Assembly: GCA_047618185.1 (NCBI GenBank)
Contig: JBLHKZ010000119.1
Coordinates: 1 to 16,598, forward strand
Length of the DNA: 16,598 bases
Reading direction: 5' to 3'
DNA from: JAYPEY01 sp047618185
GTDB taxonomy: Bacteria > Verrucomicrobiota > Verrucomicrobiia > Limisphaerales > JAYPEY01
Shown: piece by piece, positions 14,192 to 16,598 of the stretch
Numbering within the stretch: position 1 is the stretch's first letter
Layout: each line of letters opens with the position of its first letter
The notes under the pieces: generated by a model
Told to the model about the DNA's origin: nothing
Seen by the model: only the letters and a program-made list of their open reading frames with translations
Databases searched by the model: none
Program-made: the position numbers and the translations under genes

Positions 14192-15667
14192 ATGATCATG
14201 CTCAGGGTTCGCTTGCCGATATTCGCATGCCTGATATTGGCGATGACCTCTTCAAACACCCTCGGGGGAAACAGCCCCCTATTTAAGGTCCTGGATATCG
14301 ACCAGGGGAATACTCGCGTTGTGGCGCTTCCGAATGGCGAGAGGGCGACGATCAAATTGCTCAGTTTGCGAGAGAGTCGGGGCGAAGTCTGGGGCGAGGT
14401 TTATCGTGCGGAGGTCGATGTGTTGGTGAACGGCGAACGTGCGACGCTGGTCTCCGGCATGTATCAACTGCCCGTCACGGTCGGCGGGGTGCAGCTTGAC
14501 TGCCCGATTACGGGCGGGCTGAAGGCAAACAGCCACATCGATCACTGGGCGCTGGAGAAGAACGCGCGATTGCGGATCTGGCCAAAAGGTTCGCCCTGGA
14601 TTCGACCGGGAACGTTTGGCTATCCGGTGAATCAAAAATGGTTCGCCAGCCAGACGTCGTATTCGAATGAACCAGTCGCGCCTCGGCCGAAACGTCTTTT
14701 GTATTACCATGCCGGACTGGATATCGGCGGCGCGGAGGGATTGGTCGATGTGCTTGCCGCGACGGATGCGCTCGTGGTTTCACGAGGCGACAAGATCCTG
14801 GCGGGACATGAGAAAGACACGCCGATAGAGAAACGCTATGACGTGCTTTATCTGCTGGATGAGCGGGGTTGGTATTACCGCTACAGCCACCTCGATTCGA
14901 TCGACGACTCCGTCAAGCTGGGTGGACGGGTGAAGCTGGGGCAAAAGATTGGGACGTTGGGCAAGGAAGGAGGGAGCGGCGGTTGGACGCATCTCCACTT
15001 TGAGGCCAAGAGCCGGCAACCTTCAGGCCGATGGGGCACACAGGAGGGCTACGCCTTTCTTTGGCAGAGTTATCTGGAGCGACATGCGCCGGATGTGATT
15101 GCCGTGGCGCGGCCGGGACATGTCGTGTTTGCAGAGCGTGAGGCGGTCAAGCTTGACGCTTCCAAGTCATGGAGCCGTGCGGGCGGCGAGTTGGAATATG
15201 AATGGACGTTTTCGGATGGTTCGAGCTCGGACGCCATCAGCGTCTCGCGCTCCTATACACGCTCCGGTGTCTATTTTGAAACCTTGAAAGTGACCGATTC
15301 ACTTGGGCGAATCGACTACGATTTTGTGCCGGTGAAAGTGTTTGACCAGAAAGATCCTCACACTCAGCCGCCGAGATTGCATGCGACATTCTATCCGACT
15401 TTCGATCTCAAACCAGGCCAGCCGATCACGTTTAAAGTCCGCGCGTTTAACAACACCCACGGGGAGGAGATCTGGAATTTCGGAGATGGCAGCCCCGAGG
15501 TGAAAACGAAATCCGACGGCAACATCAATCAGCGCGCAAAGGACGGCTACGCGATCACGACGCACGCTTATTCAAAGCCGGGTGATTATTTGGTTCACGT
15601 CCGACGCCCGAATGAAAAAGGGCATCATTCCGAAGACCGATTGCATGTGCGTGTGCGCCTGCGGTAG
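14192..15667 (+). CDS. Exported M23 (LytM-type) peptidase with two C-terminal PKD-like domains
   Basis: 491 residues. A signal peptide (MIMLRVRLPIFACLILAM, to about 22) is followed by an N-terminal beta-rich region (about 30-150). The LytM/M23 zinc peptidase domain spans about 169-275: HAGLDIG with H173 and D177, YSHLDSI with H233, and THLHFE with H267/H269, so all ligands and catalytic histidines are kept. Such enzymes cut peptide crosslinks in peptidoglycan or other Gly-rich peptides. Two PKD-like beta domains follow (about 307-386 with YEWTFSDGS and SGVYFETLKVTDSLG; about 400-491 with IWNFGDGS and KPGDYLVHV). The ATG at 14192 is chosen because GAGG lies 7 bases upstream and a signal peptide results; the frame is open from a GTG at 14093, but that gives an unlikely leader. 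It converges with the TlpA-like gene. Confidence 0.88.
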   Translation: MIMLRVRLPIFACLILAMTSSNTLGGNSPLFKVLDIDQGNTRVVALPNGERATIKLLSLRESRGEVWGEVYRAEVDVLVNGERATLVSGMYQLPVTVGGVQLDCPITGGLKANSHIDHWALEKNARLRIWPKGSPWIRPGTFGYPVNQKWFASQTSYSNEPVAPRPKRLLYYHAGLDIGGAEGLVDVLAATDALVVSRGDKILAGHEKDTPIEKRYDVLYLLDERGWYYRYSHLDSIDDSVKLGGRVKLGQKIGTLGKEGGSGGWTHLHFEAKSRQPSGRWGTQEGYAFLWQSYLERHAPDVIAVARPGHVVFAEREAVKLDASKSWSRAGGELEYEWTFSDGSSSDAISVSRSYTRSGVYFETLKVTDSLGRIDYDFVPVKVFDQKDPHTQPPRLHATFYPTFDLKPGQPITFKVRAFNNTHGEEIWNFGDGSPEVKTKSDGNINQRAKDGYAITTHAYSKPGDYLVHVRRPNEKGHHSEDRLHVRVRLR

Positions 15668-15687
15668 ACGTATCGTGATAGGACTGC

Positions 15688-16425
15688 CTACTTGGACGTC
15701 CCGCCTGAACTCGCTTTTGCCCGGCTCTGTGCCTCTTTCTCAATAGCCGTCGCGGCGGCTTCGTCTCCAGGACCAAGCAGGGCGCGCATTCGCTTTTCCA
15801 GCGCCGAGCCTCGCAGTCCCTTGGAAATGATTTTCAAATCCTGGTCGAGCAGGAACGTCGCAGGAATGCCGCGCACGCGGTAAAGCTGAGCGATCTCATT
15901 CTTCCAGCCCTTGCCGTCAAAGACATGGGCGTAGTCCAGGATCTCATCGTTTGCGGCGTTGATCGCTTTTTCGAGTTTGGTGTCCAGGTTTACCCCGATG
16001 ATTCGGAGACCGTGATTCTGGTATTGGGCATGGAGCCGACGGAGGTAGGGATACTCCTTCTTGCAGGGACCGCACCAGGACGCCCAAAAATCCAACAGAA
16101 TGTATTTGGACTCCTTCGCCTGAGCCTGAAGATCGATGGTCTTGCCCTGAAGGTCTTTGGCCGTGAACTGAGGCGCTGGATGGCCGGCTGCAATGAAGCT
16201 CTTCATAGCGACCTTCGCCTTCGAGTGACGCAGTGTTAGATTCAGTCCATCGGGCGAGAGCGAGGCGATCTCGAGCGTTGTTCCATGGACATGGAACGGT
16301 TGCCCGAGTTTATGATATTCGGCGGAGTCCGAGCGTCCCTGTAGTTTTCCATCTTGATTGAGATCGATGATCATCGCGCCGCTGTCCAGGTCGTCAAATC
16401 GGCCATCGGCATTGTCATCAAGCAA
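15688..16425 (-). CDS. TlpA/redoxin-type thioredoxin-fold protein, apparently lacking its N-terminal export region
   Basis: 245 residues from a TTG at 16425. Residues about 78-220 form a TlpA-like thioredoxin domain: GHPAPQFTAKDLQGKTIDL (81-99), YILLDFWASWCGPCKKEYPY (108-127) with active cysteines 118 and 121, GVNLD, and the cis-proline in RGIPATFLLD (P188). It should reduce or exchange disulfides, normally in the periplasm. Before it are two EF-hand-like Asp/Asn loops (DDNADGRFDDLD at 3-14; DLNQDGKLQG at 21-30) and a short beta region. The frame is closed by TGA at 16447-16449 and offers no ATG, no Shine-Dalgarno and no signal peptide. Related proteins usually have an export signal and more sequence in front, so this may be 5'-truncated, start elsewhere, or be a degraded gene. 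The C-terminus is a charged, Ala-rich tail. Confidence 0.82.
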   Translation of the reverse strand: MLDDNADGRFDDLDSGAMIIDLNQDGKLQGRSDSAEYHKLGQPFHVHGTTLEIASLSPDGLNLTLRHSKAKVAMKSFIAAGHPAPQFTAKDLQGKTIDLQAQAKESKYILLDFWASWCGPCKKEYPYLRRLHAQYQNHGLRIIGVNLDTKLEKAINAANDEILDYAHVFDGKGWKNEIAQLYRVRGIPATFLLDQDLKIISKGLRGSALEKRMRALLGPGDEAAATAIEKEAQSRAKASSGGTSK

Positions 16426-16454
16426 ACCAATCGCCGATTCCCGCAGTCAACCGC

Positions 16455-16598
16455 CTAGCTTCGTTCCATGGCGTTCAGAAGTTCCTCCCGCAATTCCTGC
16501 GTCAGGGACATGCCGGCGGGTTCCGTGCTGAAGAAAACGACGCCGTCGATGTCGCGCATCGCAGGGATGGTTGAGGCTAGATCGACTCCTTCGACGCC
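16455..16598 (-). CDS. C-terminal end of an unrecognised protein (gene cut by window edge)
   Basis: The minus strand is open from the window edge for 47 codons to a TAG at 16455-16457. The peptide has ordinary protein-like composition (AMRDIDGVVFFSTEPAGMS, then an amphipathic helix LTQELREELLNAMERS). The stop is 29 bases upstream of the TTG used for the TlpA-like gene, so the two may be co-transcribed. The fragment is too short to name a family. Confidence 0.6.
   Translation of the reverse strand, partial: GVEGVDLASTIPAMRDIDGVVFFSTEPAGMSLTQELREELLNAMERS

Noticed and set aside
1..16598. tRNA, rRNA, CRISPR array, insertion sequence or prophage genes
   Set aside because: Nothing by eye matched tRNA arms, regularly spaced repeats, transposases or phage proteins.

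Overview
The window reads as a piece of a Gram-negative, moderately GC-rich bacterial chromosome with ordinary housekeeping genes and a few less usual envelope genes. The best guess at lineage is the Planctomycetes-Verrucomicrobia-Chlamydiae group, probably Verrucomicrobia. This rests on a 31-base inverted repeat between gatA and gatB of a kind I recall as scattered through such genomes, on the many exported TPR, PKD and TlpA-type proteins, and on the scarcity of Shine-Dalgarno sequences. The assignment is inference, not proof. No tRNA, rRNA, CRISPR array, transposase or phage gene was seen.

Layout. Positions 1-4092 (+) hold the end of gatA, a nested palindromic element, gatB, and mpl, which overlaps gatB by four bases (ATGA). 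The theme is tRNA-dependent amidation (GatA and GatB make Gln-tRNA or Asn-tRNA) followed by recycling of cell-wall peptides (Mpl). Positions 4117-6314 (-) hold two tandem paralogous TPR proteins, one membrane-anchored and one with a signal peptide. A short divergent gap leads to a fusion of an XRE-type helix-turn-helix with a metallo-beta-lactamase-fold hydrolase (6390-7208, +), preceded by a good leaderless-type promoter. A PfkB-family sugar-phosphate kinase (7262-8185, -) and a small secreted protein (8308-8583, -) follow. They are separated by a strong intrinsic terminator that belongs to the small gene.

Positions 8774-13084 (+) hold a HupE/UreJ-type membrane protein with a large extracytoplasmic N-terminal domain, then a full-length glycine decarboxylase gcvP, also with a leaderless-type promoter candidate. 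Positions 13119-14075 (-) encode a membrane-anchored archaemetzincin-like zinc protease. It is divergent from an exported M23 peptidase with two PKD-like domains (14192-15667, +). The right end (-) carries a TlpA-type thioredoxin-fold protein that has lost, or never had, a recognisable signal peptide, and the last 47 codons of an unrecognised gene.

No single multi-gene novel system is evident. The points most worth a second look are the nested palindrome in the gat locus, the HTH-MBL fusion, the paired leaderless promoters, the TPR paralogue pair, the archaemetzincin with a changed zinc motif, and the 5'-short TlpA gene.
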